DNA of 64,000 bases from Pterobdella sp. o SKG-2022. Its lineage: Eukaryota > Annelida > Clitellata > Hirudinida > Piscicolidae. The stretch covers positions 6,142,985 to 6,206,984 of the forward strand of contig OZ038327.1 in NCBI GenBank assembly GCA_964035795.1, written 5' to 3'. Made by a program: the position numbers and the translations under genes. Under the pieces are notes generated by a model that ran no database searches, was not told the origin of the DNA, and saw nothing but the letters and a program-made list of their open reading frames with translations. The number at the start of each line of letters is the position of its first letter. Within the stretch, counting starts at the first letter, position 1. Positions 32,740 through 46,122 of this stretch are shown here, piece after piece.

Positions 32740-35130
32740 GCTAACAGGTTCGTGTCAGAGCTATGCTGTCGGGAACTTGTGTTCCTGGTAGGGCCTCTCA
32801 AGGCGGACAGGTCTGACACTGGCAGTGAAAGGCTGCGATCCGGCTAACATAGGGCAATGGTGCAAAACTTCTCTGCTTTCGTTTCTGCGTCTGTGAAAAG
32901 TCTACGGCAAGCTGAAGACATTTCCTTTTTGTTGTTTTGCAAGCAGTTCATGCAAGAACTGAAATTTCGGGATATGCTACTCTGAGGATAAAAGCACCTG
33001 CTAGTTGTCGTGGCGAGCACTAGTTAGTATAGTCACTGAAAAGCCAAATGATGAACAATGATCTCAGCACTAGGGTTAAAGCCCCTAACTCAAGACCTGT
33101 TTCTGTACAAGCATGTTCATTACTGAACTCTAATGAAGATATGCTCTCAAATCCAAAACGGCTCACTTACTTCTTCAAACAAGAGAACGCAAAAACATGA
33201 CAAATTTCGCAGAAAATGAAAAGGTTATTGAAAAAGATATAAAGTTCAAAAAGCGTTTGATTTATATCAAAGAGAGGCAAATGAAACTACCAGTGAAAAC
33301 CTCCAATCAGAGAAAGCGAAACTTTATAGAATTTACAACAGCCTATGCGAAGAACAATTGGCACAACAAATTACACTAATTGAACCAGCAGCCAAACGTG
33401 GTCAATGCTCCAAGTGCTGGAATCTCATAAATGATGTAAGTGGTCGTAGAAGCTCTAAAAAAGGCATTCCCAAAGGCAAGAACAAAGGTGAAAGGATCAA
33501 AAGCTTGTACAATCATTTTAGCGATTTACTGGGTATGAAGCTCACAATATCAGATAATTGTGGTGCCCAGGTTCAAGCAATATTTGAAGATTTACAGATA
33601 GAAACTGGGCCTTTCATCAAAAAAGAATATCTTGCAGTGAAAAAATGTCTTGAGCTTGGAAAAGTTTTTGGTGAAGACGGTATTCCAAACGAACTACTGA
33701 AATACTGCAATATAGACGAATTTGTTTTAGAATATGCTAACTCACTTCTTTTAGACGGCCATAAGCTCCAACAATGGTCTGACATCAACATTCTACCTCA
33801 ACCAAAAGACGTGGACCTCAGTAATGCATCAAACTATAGAAGAATCGGTCTGAAGGCTATAATGTCGAAAGTAGTGAACAAACTTATGCTAAATTGAAGT
33901 CAACCTCACAAGGACCCACTACTCAGAAACAACCAAAATGGATTTCGACGCAAAAGAAATACCACAGCTCACATTCTATCTCTCCGAAGAATAATTGAAG
34001 AAGCAAAAAAAAATATTGTTCCTGCAACCATAGTTTTTGTGGATTTCAGTAAAGCATTTGATAGCGTTCACAGAGCAAAAATGATGCAAATCCTCAAAGC
34101 ATATGGAATTCCAAATGAGCTTGTCAATGCCATATAAAAACTATACGAGGGAACAAGAGCTAAGATATTTTCATCTGATGGTGAAACTGAATATTTTTAA
34201 ATTTTAGGAGATGTTCTTCGAGGGGACACACTGGTCCCATATCTTTTCACCATTGTTCTTGACTACATTATGAGGATGGCCATTGATGGTAAAAAAGAAC
34301 TTGGTTTCATTCTTAATCCAAAAAGAAGTCGTCGATATCCAGCAGAAGTAATAACTGATCTCGATTATGCTGACGATATCGCCCTCATATGTCTCGAAAT
34401 AGCTCAAGCCAAAAAGCTCTTAATCCAAGTTGAATCTGAAGCTGCAAAAAATGGATTATACTGCAATGCCAAAAAGACCAAAATGAAGTTTAACGAGGAT
34501 AGCATCAATGACAAGTAATCTATCAGTGGTGGTTCTATCGAAGTTGACAATTTCAATTACTTCAATGGTTAAAAAAAATTCTGCGAACACGACGTGAAAG
34601 CTAGGATGACTCTGGCATGGATAGCTTGTCATAAACTCAAAAAAATCTGAAAGTCTTCAATGAGTAGAGAAATAAAAATCAGCTTATTTCTGGTGACAGT
34701 TGAGTCTGTATTGCCTTATAACTCTGAAACTTGAGCTCTTACTTCTGCTTCAACTAAATCACTAGATGGAGCTTATACCAGAATGCTTAGAATAGTACTA
34801 AACATATTCTGGAAACAACACGTGACAAATGAAGAACTCTACGGTGATCTGCCAAAATTAAGCTGTAAAATTATAGAACGTAGACTGAGACTTGCCGGTC
34901 ATTGTGTTCGGCTCCGAGAAGAGATAGCCTCGAAAATTGTTTTGTGGCAACCTTTGGCAAGAAACCAAAAAAGAGGAAGAAAAGCAATAAATTATGTTGA
35001 AACTCTGATGAGAGACACCGGCCTAGAAAGCACTAAGGAAATCGAGAACGCAATGCTATCAGGGAATCATGGAGAAGCCTCATCACTTTGGCTCGACTTA
35101 AAAGTCGGCCTAATTAAGTAGTAAGTAAGA
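32740..35130 (+). mobile_element. Decayed non-LTR retrotransposon (LINE) with reverse transcriptase
   Basis: Open segments at about 33197-33379, 33358-33897, 33900-34200, 34204-34518 and 34740-35121 read as one LINE reverse transcriptase polyprotein broken by stops and frameshifts. Visible motifs are FVDFSKAFDSVHR (about 34035), DLDYADDIAL (the YADD catalytic box, about 34358), and a C-terminal KSLDGAYTRMLR / RRLRLAGHCVR / LVLWQP-type region (34755-35000). The 5' non-coding part (32748-32860) resembles LINE leader sequence and no intact endonuclease is seen. The clade is probably RTE-like, but that is from memory. Confidence 0.88.
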
Positions 35131-35138
35131 TTTTTTTG

Positions 35139-35306
35139 CAGTATAGCTCAGAGGTTAGAGCATTAGACTAATTATCTAAAGTTACCGGGTTTCGATCCGA
35201 CAATTAGCACCTGTTCCACAGTGTGTTTTCGCTACATTAAATTTGTAGCAAGTGCTTTGATCTATAAGGAAAAGCGCTTTATAAATACGGCATTACATTA
35301 CGTTAC
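35139..35306 (+). mobile_element. tRNA-Ile-derived SINE, copy 2 (head shortened)
   Basis: Same family as 31858. The head keeps TAGCTCAGAGGTTAGAGC and ACTAATTATCT but lacks the 3' acceptor half (GCGTGGGCC) after GATCC. It lies directly downstream of the LINE remnant in the same orientation. Confidence 0.88.
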
Positions 35307-35309
35307 AGT

Positions 35310-36570
35310 TGCTCAACATAACTGCTATACAACTTCTTGCCTATTTTTTGAGTTTGTAAGAAAAAAATTTTTAACGCTATAATATTTTCTATTTATAGCA
35401 TATATTTTTCTGAATCATTTCATCACAATTTTGAGACTAATTTTTGAAAATATATTTTTTTATTTTTCATATTAAATCTAATAATTCTGTATAACAGCTT
35501 TCATGATAGCTCTGTGATACTTCGGCTATGATCTGTTTTTATTCAGCTATTTGAAGATATATTTGAAAGCTTGACAGTGGTACAATGGAAGGCTTATGAA
35601 ATGCCTTATAAATGTTTGTTTTGAAAGAATAACAATTTTCGAAACGATTTAAATTATAAAATTACAACATAATTAAAAAACATAGTCTCAAAATATAAAT
35701 GGCGTAATTAAATCTTGAAATATCCTATAGTGGCAACAACTAAAGGAAAAAATGGAAAAAAATTTTTTAAAATATACACCAAATGCATTTTTTGAACCTT
35801 CGAATTCTACAGCACAATAAAACTAGTTGAGTGTACTAAGGAGGCAATACAAGTCACACAAAATGCAGATCCCATGCAGACTATACAAAGGTGCAAACCC
35901 CTCTCATTGATCCGGGTAGACTCAATCAAGTCATCCATGAAGACAAGATGCACTGAACTTGTCTTCAATGTGGCACCAGTGCTTTTAAGGAATATCTGAC
36001 GCCAAAGATGATGTGTTTAAGCTAAGCATATCGATATCTATATTTCACATTTTTATACAATGTCTGGTTATTAATGGCTTTAAATTTCCAAGTTTTCAAT
36101 TGGTTCATAAATATGTCAAAATAACTACTCAGTTGTGAATAAATTTTTATAATAAATGACCTTAATTAAAGAGTTTTCTATTTTTTAAAAGTAAAATCTT
36201 CTACTCAAAAGATGACAAATATTTCTTTGTGAAACTTTTTTGGAAACCTTGTGTGTTTGTCAGAAAATATTTAGAAAGGTATTTCAAGGACATTATGATG
36301 GAATCTAAAATAAATTATGTTTTGCTCATTTGTCAAAGGATTCAAGTCTATTGTGCATTGCTCTGCTTTGTAAACGAATGAAAACTTCAAAAGAATGAAT
36401 AAAACATATTTTCAGTTCAGATCACGTGATCAGGAATGTCATATTAACAAATGATTGACATTAAAGAAGTGCATTTTAAATTCTTTTTCAACTTAGCAAA
36501 CACGTTAGTTTGCCGTTGATAGAAATAAATTATTTAAGTTGAAAACGATCCAAAATAAGCTGTGAATACC
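35310..36570. other. AT-rich intergenic, no gene seen
   Basis: Unique AT-rich sequence between the SINE and the transporter gene, without a coding pattern or strong repeats. It presumably holds the promoter of the downstream gene. Confidence 0.5.
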
Positions 36571-36719
36571 CAGATGGAAGTGGACGAAGCAATGAGCAAA
36601 CTTGGTTTCATGAAGAAGTGGCAGATGTTGTGCTGTTTCATGGTGCTCTTCATGCTCTAACCCACGCCTTCCTTTCACAATTATAACTTCATGTTTACTG
36701 GTTAGTTCAAACATTTCAA

Positions 36720-37850
36720 TTAAAACACTATTATCTGATGTCTAAGAAATTTTGATTCTTATTTTTTGAGCTGAAAATAATCTGTATTCAATTTTGCCAC
36801 TCATTTTCCGAATGGTCTTTGAACACCTAAGTACTTCACTTCTTCCTGGCTCAGTTCTGTGGTTATACCTATGATTTTCTTGTCCACTATGTTGGCAGTC
36901 TAGTTTTGTCTGCATTCTTTTTACCTCGGCTTATATTTTAAATTGCTTGAAAAAAGCCGTTGAATCGTGTGGAGTGAGTGAACTTCATTTTTTTTGCTCA
37001 GTTCTTGTTGGATAAGCATAACAGTCATAAGGTAGTCCTATGATTTTAGAAATCTTCTCAGTGTTATTTCAATTATATGTGATAGTTGTAGGAAAGCCAA
37101 CAATTTTTCAACACCACCTCATTGAAACTGTCTGTATCATTCTCTAAAGCGCAGTCAGTAGTGTCCATGTTTCTGAGAGACACAGAGATTGGTGTCACAA
37201 TGTGCCCATCCAGTTTGCAGTGCAGTTTGATGTTTTTCTTTTCAAACAAGTTTACGTTGAGTTTGATCAGATCTTGAAATGATTTAGTTCACATAGATTG
37301 GCTGGTAGAGCATTAGATTAGTTATCTAAAGTCACCGGTTTTGATCCCGTGTTGGGCCTGCAAGCTACAGGGTTTTCGCAACATTAAATTTGTATCGAGT
37401 GCTTTGATCTACTATAAACATCACATTATATCCAACATGTAGCTTTTCTTCATTGATCATGACACTAAAGAGACCTCCACGGTTTCAAGCCTTTAGAAGC
37501 CTCATCACTTTTGTTCTTGCAGCATTACTGTCCATATCAAAACACAGTGTTGAGTCGTTTCAACAAAGCAAAGCTCCATGTTTATCTTCTGAAATGAAAA
37601 AGCAACTGGTATCAAGTCTCAATGTCTTGAGGGTCATGAAAAACTTCAGTTGGAATTAATTCAACATTTGTTTCAGAAATGTTTGGAGTTGGAGAGTACA
37701 CTTTTTTGATACACAATTCAACCCACTTAAAGACTAATCTCCTTTCCCAGAAAGACAATCAGCAGAAGCACAACTTTTTCCTTCTTGTGTTGTATTTGGA
37801 TGTTTTGCCCATGATTGTTAAACTCAGTTTTCTTTAGTTTCAATTCTGCA
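36720..37850 (-). other. Unassigned decayed coding-like sequence in SLC22 intron 1
   Basis: On the minus strand, broken frames give protein-like but unrecognised stretches, for example around 37080-37260 (LDGHIVTPISVSLRNMDT) and 37680-37830. Composition is less AT-rich than the neighbours. It may be a transposon remnant; no family could be named. Confidence 0.3.
37296..37430 (+). mobile_element. tRNA-Ile-derived SINE, copy 3 (degraded, SLC22 intron 1)
   Basis: Contains GGTAGAGCATTAGATTAGTTATCTAAAG, TTTGATCCCG and the body fragment CGCAACATTAAATTTGTA. The tail is truncated. Confidence 0.8.
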
Positions 37851-40800
37851 TTCTTCATACTTTGAACTCATGCGAGTGTCTGAAAAACTTTTCTACAAAT
37901 CTCACAGAGTTTAAAGTACCGATTGCTTTAAATTTTTGTTGCAAAAACATGAATTTTTACAAAACAGGTGGATAATGTTTCAAAATATTGTGGTAGCTTT
38001 TTAAGGCAGAATCACCAGTTTGATGAAGTTTTTAATTTAAAAAACCTAATCACACAGGTTACATACTGAAGCACCATTGCAAACTCCCAGACAACTCTTC
38101 AATACAACAATGGATCCCTAAAGATGGAAATGGAGAGTTTGAGTCATGCTCAATGTTTGTCAGTTTGTCTGTTATTAACCAGACAGTCTATTGCCCTGAT
38201 GGCTGGGAGTATGACGATAAAGACTGCGGCATCACTTTCGTTAACCAGGTGGTGTTGTTTTGATGAGAAAATCTAATCATTGAGATTAATAATCATATAT
38301 GATTGGCTAGCACTATTAACATGAATCAATAAACAAATTTCATTGTTTCAAAGTGGGACCTGGTTTGTGACAAGGCATATTATGCTGGCCTCTCACAAAT
38401 GGTCTTCTTCCTTGGTGAGATTGTTGCATATAATTTTGCTAGTTTAGCTGATATTTTTGGCCGAAAACCGATTCTAATATCGTTTTTGTTTTTGTTTTCT
38501 GTTCTTGGTATGATAAACTCCTTTGCTGGGACTTTTGGACTTTTTACCGCCGAAAAGTTCTTTCTTGACATGTTTAACGTAAGACTTTTTTTTAAATGAA
38601 TGAAAAAATTTTGTTGATAACTTTTACATGAACTATAAACTGCTTTTAAAGAGAGTTTCTGCAATCTATTCTGTCTATCTAAGTGAAGTCACTTCAAGCC
38701 GCAGCAGGGCTGTAATTGTGAGTGGCAGCTATTTCCACTGGGGGGTCAATTTGATTATCCTTGTCAGTAATATAAAGAAAAACAGCTGTTTCATAGAGGT
38801 TCCATTTAGAAAATCATAAAACTATAAGCTAATATGTTGTCTCTCTTTAGCTTTGTATATTTATATCTTTATGGCTGCTTCAGTTTTTTATTTCAACTAA
38901 CTTAAATTGTTTTTGATTTCAGTTGGATCTTGCCAGAAACAGTGTATTGGTTACATGTGAACAACAAAATAAATGAAGCCGAAGAGGTTCTGATAAGTGC
39001 AAGAAAACTCAACAATGTCCAATTTACAAGACCTATATTTATCAAAAATAAAAAAAAAAGCTGAAAATGCAAATTATTTCAAAGAAAAAAGTTTCATAGA
39101 AAAAATAAAATCAAGATTTGATAAAATGTGCCCAAAACACTGTGGGTCAGATGGCAGTTCGAAGACAGTACTCCATCAGAGAGCTTTATCGCACCCATAC
39201 CTGCGCAAAAATATGTCCTTCAGTGTAATTTTGTTGTGAGTTTCAACTTATTCTTCAACACTTTAACATTGAACCTAAAAAATATTAACTTCGAACAAAC
39301 CCGTTTTGAAGAAGGTCTCCCATTACTTTGGCCAAAAATCTATATAGACTTAAAGCTAGATTAACTAAATTAGCCTGATATGAAAAAAGTTGAAACAAAC
39401 AATATTATTAACTAAATACGAATCACTTCGTATTTGTGTTTGATTTAAACTGCTGAATCTAGAGGTTTTCTTAATCTTGTATTGCAAAGTGTGGTCTTTT
39501 AAAATCCAGAATCTTCTTTTTCTTGATTTTTTCTTTGCCTTTGACACTCTTGATCACTCACTACCACTTCAACATCTTGGCTCTTTGGGTTTTTTTAGTT
39601 CTTCTTTTATCTGGCTTATATTTTTGGACTTATCTTTGTTGAAGTTTAGGTTAAAAATGACTGGTTTTTGTAATTTTCTTTAAACTTAAAGGCGTATTTT
39701 AAAATTTTATGGTTCAATTCACAAAAAATGTTTCTTCATTGAAAAGCATATAAAGCTCTTAAGCCATTTTCAGCTATTTTGTGATAACTTCCCTTCTTCT
39801 CTCTTCCTTCTAGTCTTTCTCAAAACTCTGTTTTCTCACTTTTTGTTATATTCTTTATAAGTCTGATTTTTTTGAGCCCATTGATTTTTTTTATTGTCAG
39901 CTTTTTTGCAGATGACCCATCTTTGCTCGTTCCCCCTTTTCACATCCACCTCAACCTTCATTTTCTGTTTCAATTCACTTCATAATCACATAACTCATAT
40001 ATCCCAAAAGTCTCAAATGACATTAAAATAATAATATGAATTCATTTTCTTAAAACTTGTTTGAAAACATTTAATTTTCAGTGTTAGAGCGTATCTGGTG
40101 CTTGGCATGACATTCATAGCACCCTCAATATCAGCTTACCGCTTCCTTAGTGCGTTCCTCAACGTTTTGGGAGAAACCCTTCTGGTCTTCATTTTTTTAC
40201 CTCTTATAAAAAGGTATATTTTTAGGTTTGAAGTATTTTTTTATTTTTATTATGTAATGTAGTATTCTTTTTAAAAATAACTTTTTTATAATCCTTTTGT
40301 TATTTTATTTTGAGTTTTTGTTTTTAAAGCTCCTTCAAATGTGAAAAATCAAAAAATTCTCGTTTATTCATTCATTTTATTCAATCATTTCCGCATCTTT
40401 CTCCTTCCTTAGTCAAAATACTCACCCCACATAAGCTTAAGACATCCTCAGCTCATATCCTTAAACTAAATTTTCAAGAGTATAGGATATTATAGCCATA
40501 ATTTTAAAAACCGATGTTTTTTCATCAGTGAAGTTAGACAATGACCTTCGTTTAAATCCAGTTTCATTTTATTTTTAAATATTAATTTTTTCATCATATT
40601 TATATTTAGAACTTTAATTCAAAATTATAAATGAAAATCTTTTGTATCTTTTATTATATTTGTATAAATAAAGATACAGCATGGTGAACTTGATGATTGT
40701 GTTCTTGTTTTTGACCACTGCGTTGACACTCTTGTGCAGTTTTTTTCTACTACTCCCAAGTAAAACTTTTATTTTCAATGTAAAACATACATATCAATCA

Positions 40801-41094
40801 TCAAAGACTAATGAAAATGTATCAAGTAAAAAATTATATTTATTTCAGGCGAACTAGTCACACGTTATTCCACCCTCATTCTCATTTCTCTTGCAAAAGT
40901 TTTCTCTACATTAGTGGCAGCTATGTCCTTCTCATATCCATCCACCATATTCCCTACCAATTTGAGGTTCATTCTCATTGAAATACATTCTCTCACTTTT
41001 CATATGTATTTTTGGTGTTTTATCAATAAAAACAATATAATAATAAATATATTAGTTAAGCTCATGAATGAATCAGATTCATCCGCATAATTAT

Positions 41095-41530
41095 TAGGTC
41101 TTGTCACGCCTAGTGAAACATAAGGTAACAAAAAGCCTCTATGCATTCATATATTTAAGTAGCATGGAGATAGCAACCCACTTTTTTAAGCTTTGCTTTT
41201 AATTTGTGAGCCAATTTGTTTTTGGGTGTTATCGTTTTCTTTTTCTCTTTGATGTCCAATGAAGAGCTGTTCTGGCTATGAAGCCTTCTTTTTTCTCAAG
41301 ACATGGCCTATCCATCATCTTTTCATGATGATGGTAGCCATGTCCTCTTGGTGACAACGGGAAAAAAGATCATTGTTCGAGATGGTATCAGGCCAGTAGA
41401 TTTTCAGAATGCTTCGCAAACTTCGTGTATGAAAAGCTGACAGCTTATTGATAACTCGCTCTGTCACTCTCCAACACTCAGATCCATACAGCAGCACAGG
41501 CAGAATACAGTTCTTGTGCAGCTTGATCTT
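41095..41530 (-). mobile_element. LINE remnant, C-terminal end of reverse transcriptase
   Basis: The minus strand encodes LLYGSECWRVTE, NKLSAFHTRSLR, ILKIYWPDTISNNDL, then WIGHVLRK and TALHWTSKRKRKR with stops in between. This is the typical C-terminal signature of a widespread animal LINE type. It lies in SLC22 intron 8. Confidence 0.82.
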
Positions 41531-41687
41531 GGTGTTGAAAGTGTATTAAAAAGATTTCCATACAGTTTTCATGTTGCTAAAAACAATTTTTGTTTTGTTT
41601 TACTTATTTTTAATATACTTTTCAGCTCCACCATCTATACTCAAAATGCTACCAAGATATGTATACTTATACGGATGTTATGGGATA

Positions 41688-41861
41688 TAATGGAATGCGG
41701 TATTTATAAAGCGCTTTTTCTTATAGACAAAAGCGCCTTCTGCAGATTTAATGTAGCGAAAACACACTCTGAAACAGTTGCTAGTTGTCGGCCCACGTGG
41801 GATCGAACCCGGTAACTTTAGCTAATTAGTTTAAGGCTCAACCATTGAGCTATAGGGACAG
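41688..41861 (-). mobile_element. tRNA-Ile-derived SINE, copy 4
   Basis: Full-length reverse-oriented copy: tail GCGGTATTTATAAAGCGC at 41696, B-box region GGGATCGAACCCGG, and A-box region TTGAGCTATA near its end. It sits between the 3' and 5' remnants of one LINE. Confidence 0.9.
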
Positions 41862-41869
41862 ATGATAAT

Positions 41870-42430
41870 GTTGAGGTCTAAAGCAGCATGAGGAATTTTT
41901 CCTTCCTTTGTGGGTGGGGGTTGGTTTCAAGCATCAGCTTCTGTACTTTTACAAGGATGGCTTCTTTTTTTGGTGTTGAGTGTTCTGTCGACTGTACGAG
42001 AACACAACTTCATTTTTTGCAGTGCTTGCTTATCTGCGGTCACACCTAAGATGAGCAGTTTTTATTTTCTCTTTTCTGAAGTGATCTTTGTCAATCTTCT
42101 TGGTTCAAAAATCATTCTTGTATTCTAAAAACCTATTCGGGTCTTCACTTTGGTGCTCAAAGTTTCCCTTATCATGCCAATGGCTTTGTCGCAACTTTCA
42201 TCCTTACCAGTCATAAAAGTCTTCAAAGAAGACTCTGGGAGTCCATCGCACAATTCCGTTTTCTAGAAAAAGGTCTTAAGCCTTATGCCAAACCTCCAAC
42301 TTGAAAGACCTGATACTAATTTATGATTTGCCTGGCATGGATGACTTAAACGGAAGCAAAGCTTCAGTCGGTTTAGCTCTTAGCGTCATCGGGGCACATA
42401 AGCCACCCAACCACGACAAGGTATCGGTTT
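41870..42430 (-). mobile_element. LINE remnant, 5' leader and endonuclease start
   Basis: On the minus strand the segment starts with a leader resembling ACCTTGTCGTGGTTGGGTGG (about 42425-42405). It continues into a broken frame KVKTRIGF.NTRMIFEPRRL...ILGV that matches the N-terminus of LINE apurinic endonucleases (pattern RIGFWNVRTMYEPGRL). The reverse transcriptase core between this and 41530 is missing. Confidence 0.7.
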
Positions 42431-43558
42431 ACCGGTTGTAGTTAACCTTAATTACAGTAGTTAGTGAAAAATTATGAATCATTATTCTGAGATTAAAAAA
42501 ATTTGCCAAAGACTTACTAATTGAAATTGGCCCTTTTCATTAGAAACAGAGTCAATGGAATCTGCGCACTAGGGGGACGACTGGGAGGAATAACAGGTGC
42601 CTTGAATATATATATGGTTAATATATTTATAGATAAACATTCAAGTGTGGTAGACATGGTTTTAAATAAGTTCTTCATATGTGTAAATTCAAGAAGTAAA
42701 AAGTTTTCGTCTAAATAATCGTCGAGCTTGACAAAATTGTAACTTCCTACCTTAAACATGTTACTAAGAAGGTTTCGCTACTGCTTCAAGGTTCTCATTG
42801 CTTATTCTAATCTACTAGGTGGTTAGAGAATAAATGGAAGCTAGTTATTTTTAAAATGAGTAAACTCAATTAGTTATTTTGTTGATATCTTTTTCAGATA
42901 TTATGTCATACGCTGGTTAACAACTTCATGAACTGGTCATGAAGTTGTGTCTGCAAATGTTTTAAAAGTTGAAAACTTAATGAAGATTTTGTTTAGTTAG
43001 AGCATTTTTGTTTGGGAAGACCTTCAAAGAACATAGCTCTGCATGTTTTGATCATGTCAATCTCAAACATTACCAAGCTTTTAAGTCTATAAGCTTTACC
43101 ACAATTGAATTTTATTCAAATTTTTATATCTTAAATCAAATTTGAGCCTCATATTTAATATAGACTGCATATTTTCCCACACAGCTTACAGTAATCCCCA
43201 TAGGAACCTATCTTATCTTTTCTTTATGTGCATTGATAGGTGGACTAGTACTCTTAACTCTTCCTGACACCAGTGGCTTGCCCTTGCCTGAAACGATTGA
43301 AGACATAGAAAATATTTATGAAAAGGATAGAAATTCTGAAGAAGCAAAACTACTGTCAGAGATGGAAGTTGAACCCGATGATCAAGAAATTGAAAAATAA
43401 GGAAAATTTGGTATTCATAATCATATTCCTCATATTTCCAGTCAGCTGATGAATTCATTTGAACATTCAAAACTATTATGATATATTAATCGTAAGTATT
43501 TTTGTAATCCACTTTTGTGATTTTCTTTTCTGTTCTTTCCCTTTTATATTTTGACAGG

Positions 43559-43564
43559 AATAAA
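43559..43564 (+). terminator. AATAAA after the SLC22-type gene
   Basis: Canonical polyadenylation hexamer about 160 bases after the TAA at 43398-43400. Confidence 0.5.
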
Positions 43565-43681
43565 TATATCTTACTTTTCAATATTAGCTTCTGAAAAGTT
43601 TTCCTATAAATATTTTAAACAATAAGCTTGAAAAAATATTAAATTTATGAAGAATTGAGAATAAAATATTGAGATTTGTCT

Positions 43682-43870
43682 ATAATGTAATATAATGTGA
43701 TGTAATTTGGTATTTATAAAGCGCTTTTTCTTATAGATCAAGCGCTTGCTAAAAATTTAATGTAGCGAAAACACACTGTGGAACAGGTGCTAATTGTCGG
43801 CCCACGCGGGATCAAGCCCGGCAACTTTAGGTAGTTAGTCTAATGCTCTACCCCTGAGCTATAGAAGCCT
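43682..43870 (-). mobile_element. tRNA-Ile-derived SINE, copy 5
   Basis: Reverse-oriented full-length copy with tail TTGGTATTTATAAAGCGC, body AATGTAGCGAAAACACACTG, and a complete tRNA-like head ending CTGAGCTATAGAAGCC. Confidence 0.9.
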
Positions 43871-45470
43871 AAAAATCGCCCCTCAAGCCGCAAAACTCCA
43901 TTGTTTCGTATGAATAGCTTTCATTGTTTTTGAAAAACTTCAATTCTCGCCATAGTCATATGCTTTACAGAGGCACTAATGCACAAGAAGAGAGTGCGTT
44001 TTTGGGCACATTGCACCATTGCTGTCGTCAGATTGATTACTTCAAAGTCTCTGCATGAAATATACAATGAGGCTAAATTTCTTATTCTAGAAAAAAACTT
44101 CATTTTGTTTAGTGTATCCTTTGCAAGTGCTGTTCTTTGAACTTAATGAAGAGAAGCTTTGAAAATTATTTCACTTCAGTTTGCTACTTTTCTTGAGATC
44201 TGAATAGTTATTTGTTTGGTCCATTCTGAAGGAACCATTTCTTCGACCCATATTTGAGCTGATATAAACTTCAGCAGTTTCAAAGTTTTCAGCTTCTAAC
44301 GGTAGAAAACCTCTGTTGATTACGTTGAATTAGAAGAATTGTCAGACGAAAGGAAGATAAGGATTAAAGAAAAAACGGATCAAGCAAAGTATGAGTAACT
44401 TCGTTTTCCCACAACCTCTTGATCTGGTTGGCTTTGTTGAACCAACTCCAACTTGGTCAACATTTTTGAACTTGTTCATCAAAAAACTTTTTAGGGCCAT
44501 GGAAGTTTAAACAATTTACATTTACAGCTTTACAAAGAAATTTTGACACAATTATCACGTTAAAATTAAAAGTTCACTTTGACTTTCATGATCGCTACTT
44601 AATTTCGAAAGTCTCGTTGAAACTTAAACCTAGTGATTAGGTATCTCACATTGAAGATTTTTAATTTCAGATTTTGGGTTGTATATCACTAAGATTTTAA
44701 AATAAAATAATAAAATAAATAGTGAAACAAAAATTTTAAAAAATTTCAACTATTTTTGAATCGACTTTCCCAAAGTTTTCATACTCCTTTGAATCACACA
44801 ATGAAATTTGTTACTCAAGTTCAACCTATGAAATAATAGTGCCAATAAGGCAAGCTCATGAATGGTGACTTGAGAGCTTCACCTGTTTAGAACCTCTTTC
44901 ACTATTTGCTCTTCACCAACATCCCTCGTTGTTTCCGCTCACTTCACACTCTGAAGGTTCCTGCCTTCACTTTCCAGTTTGATCATTTTGTGTTATCAGA
45001 AGGTTTCAAAGGAAGCAGCTTGAAAAAAGTTAAAAAAGTTTTTTCTTTTTGTGACTCAAGCTTATTAAGTTTCGATGAAGTTTCAAACAAAAATTCAGTT
45101 GAATCACTTTTAACCACACACACGCACTCACACAAGCATATATATGGAGAGTTTTGATGAATGACTCATGAAAAGAAGTTGAAATCCAAATTTTTTCATT
45201 GTTCCATTTTGCTACATTTATATGGCAATTTTTAAAGTGTGTTGGTCAATAATAAAACTACAAAAAATGTTGAAATTGTTGATTGGAAACTATAGGAGTT
45301 GTTGAGTTTGAACTTTGTTGGAGGAGGAACAAATGGCAACAAGTTGAATGTTCCCATTCATGAAAAACAATAGTAAAACAAGTATTATTGTTATTTTTTT
45401 TATTATTAGTATTTGGATTATTATTATTATTAATAGGTTTAGGAGTGGTATTCCTACTATTATTATTATT
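43871..45470. other. Intergenic, no gene recognised
   Basis: Balanced to AT-rich unique sequence. Frames up to about 83 codons are present on both strands, none with a recognisable domain. Confidence 0.5.
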
Positions 45471-45475
45471 TTTAT

Positions 45476-45901
<426 letters not shown>

Positions 45902-46006
45902 GCAAATACTCACAATAACATGGAAGAATTTCATAAACAAACTTTCATGAATGCACAAGCATCATTAAGAGAGATAAAATAGCAATCAACCGCTCACCAA
46001 CATACA

Positions 46007-46122
<116 letters not shown>

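Larger units (their letters stand above)
36574..43400 (+). pseudogene. SLC22-type organic ion transporter, probably a pseudogene
   Basis: Major-facilitator protein of the SLC22 (organic cation/anion transporter) family, normally a 12-helix plasma-membrane carrier. Ten exons with consistent phases: 36574-36700, 38058-38248, 38354-38578, 38652-38762, 38851-39235, 40082-40213, 40674-40759, 40849-40966, 42544-42616, 43185-43400. Seen in order: a cytosolic start with LGFMKKW, the large Cys-containing extracellular loop (exon 2, ending CPDGWEYD), WDLVCD and the signature ADIFGRKP (exon 3), LSEVTSSRSR (exon 4), WILPETVYWL (exon 5), then helices 7-12 and an acidic tail. Corrected length would be about 553 residues, typical for the family. 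Three lesions: in-frame TAA at 36658, a +1 shift near 38899-38912, and a +1 shift in an A10 run at 39050-39059. Splice sites are intact, so it is either a young pseudogene or has sequencing errors. Substrate cannot be predicted. Confidence 0.82.

Noticed and set aside
42597..42602. SLC22 exon 9 ending at the GTGCCT donor (42597)
   Set aside because: It would put the last exon out of phase; the donor at 42617 (GTTAAT) keeps phase and the conserved helix 11-12 sequence.
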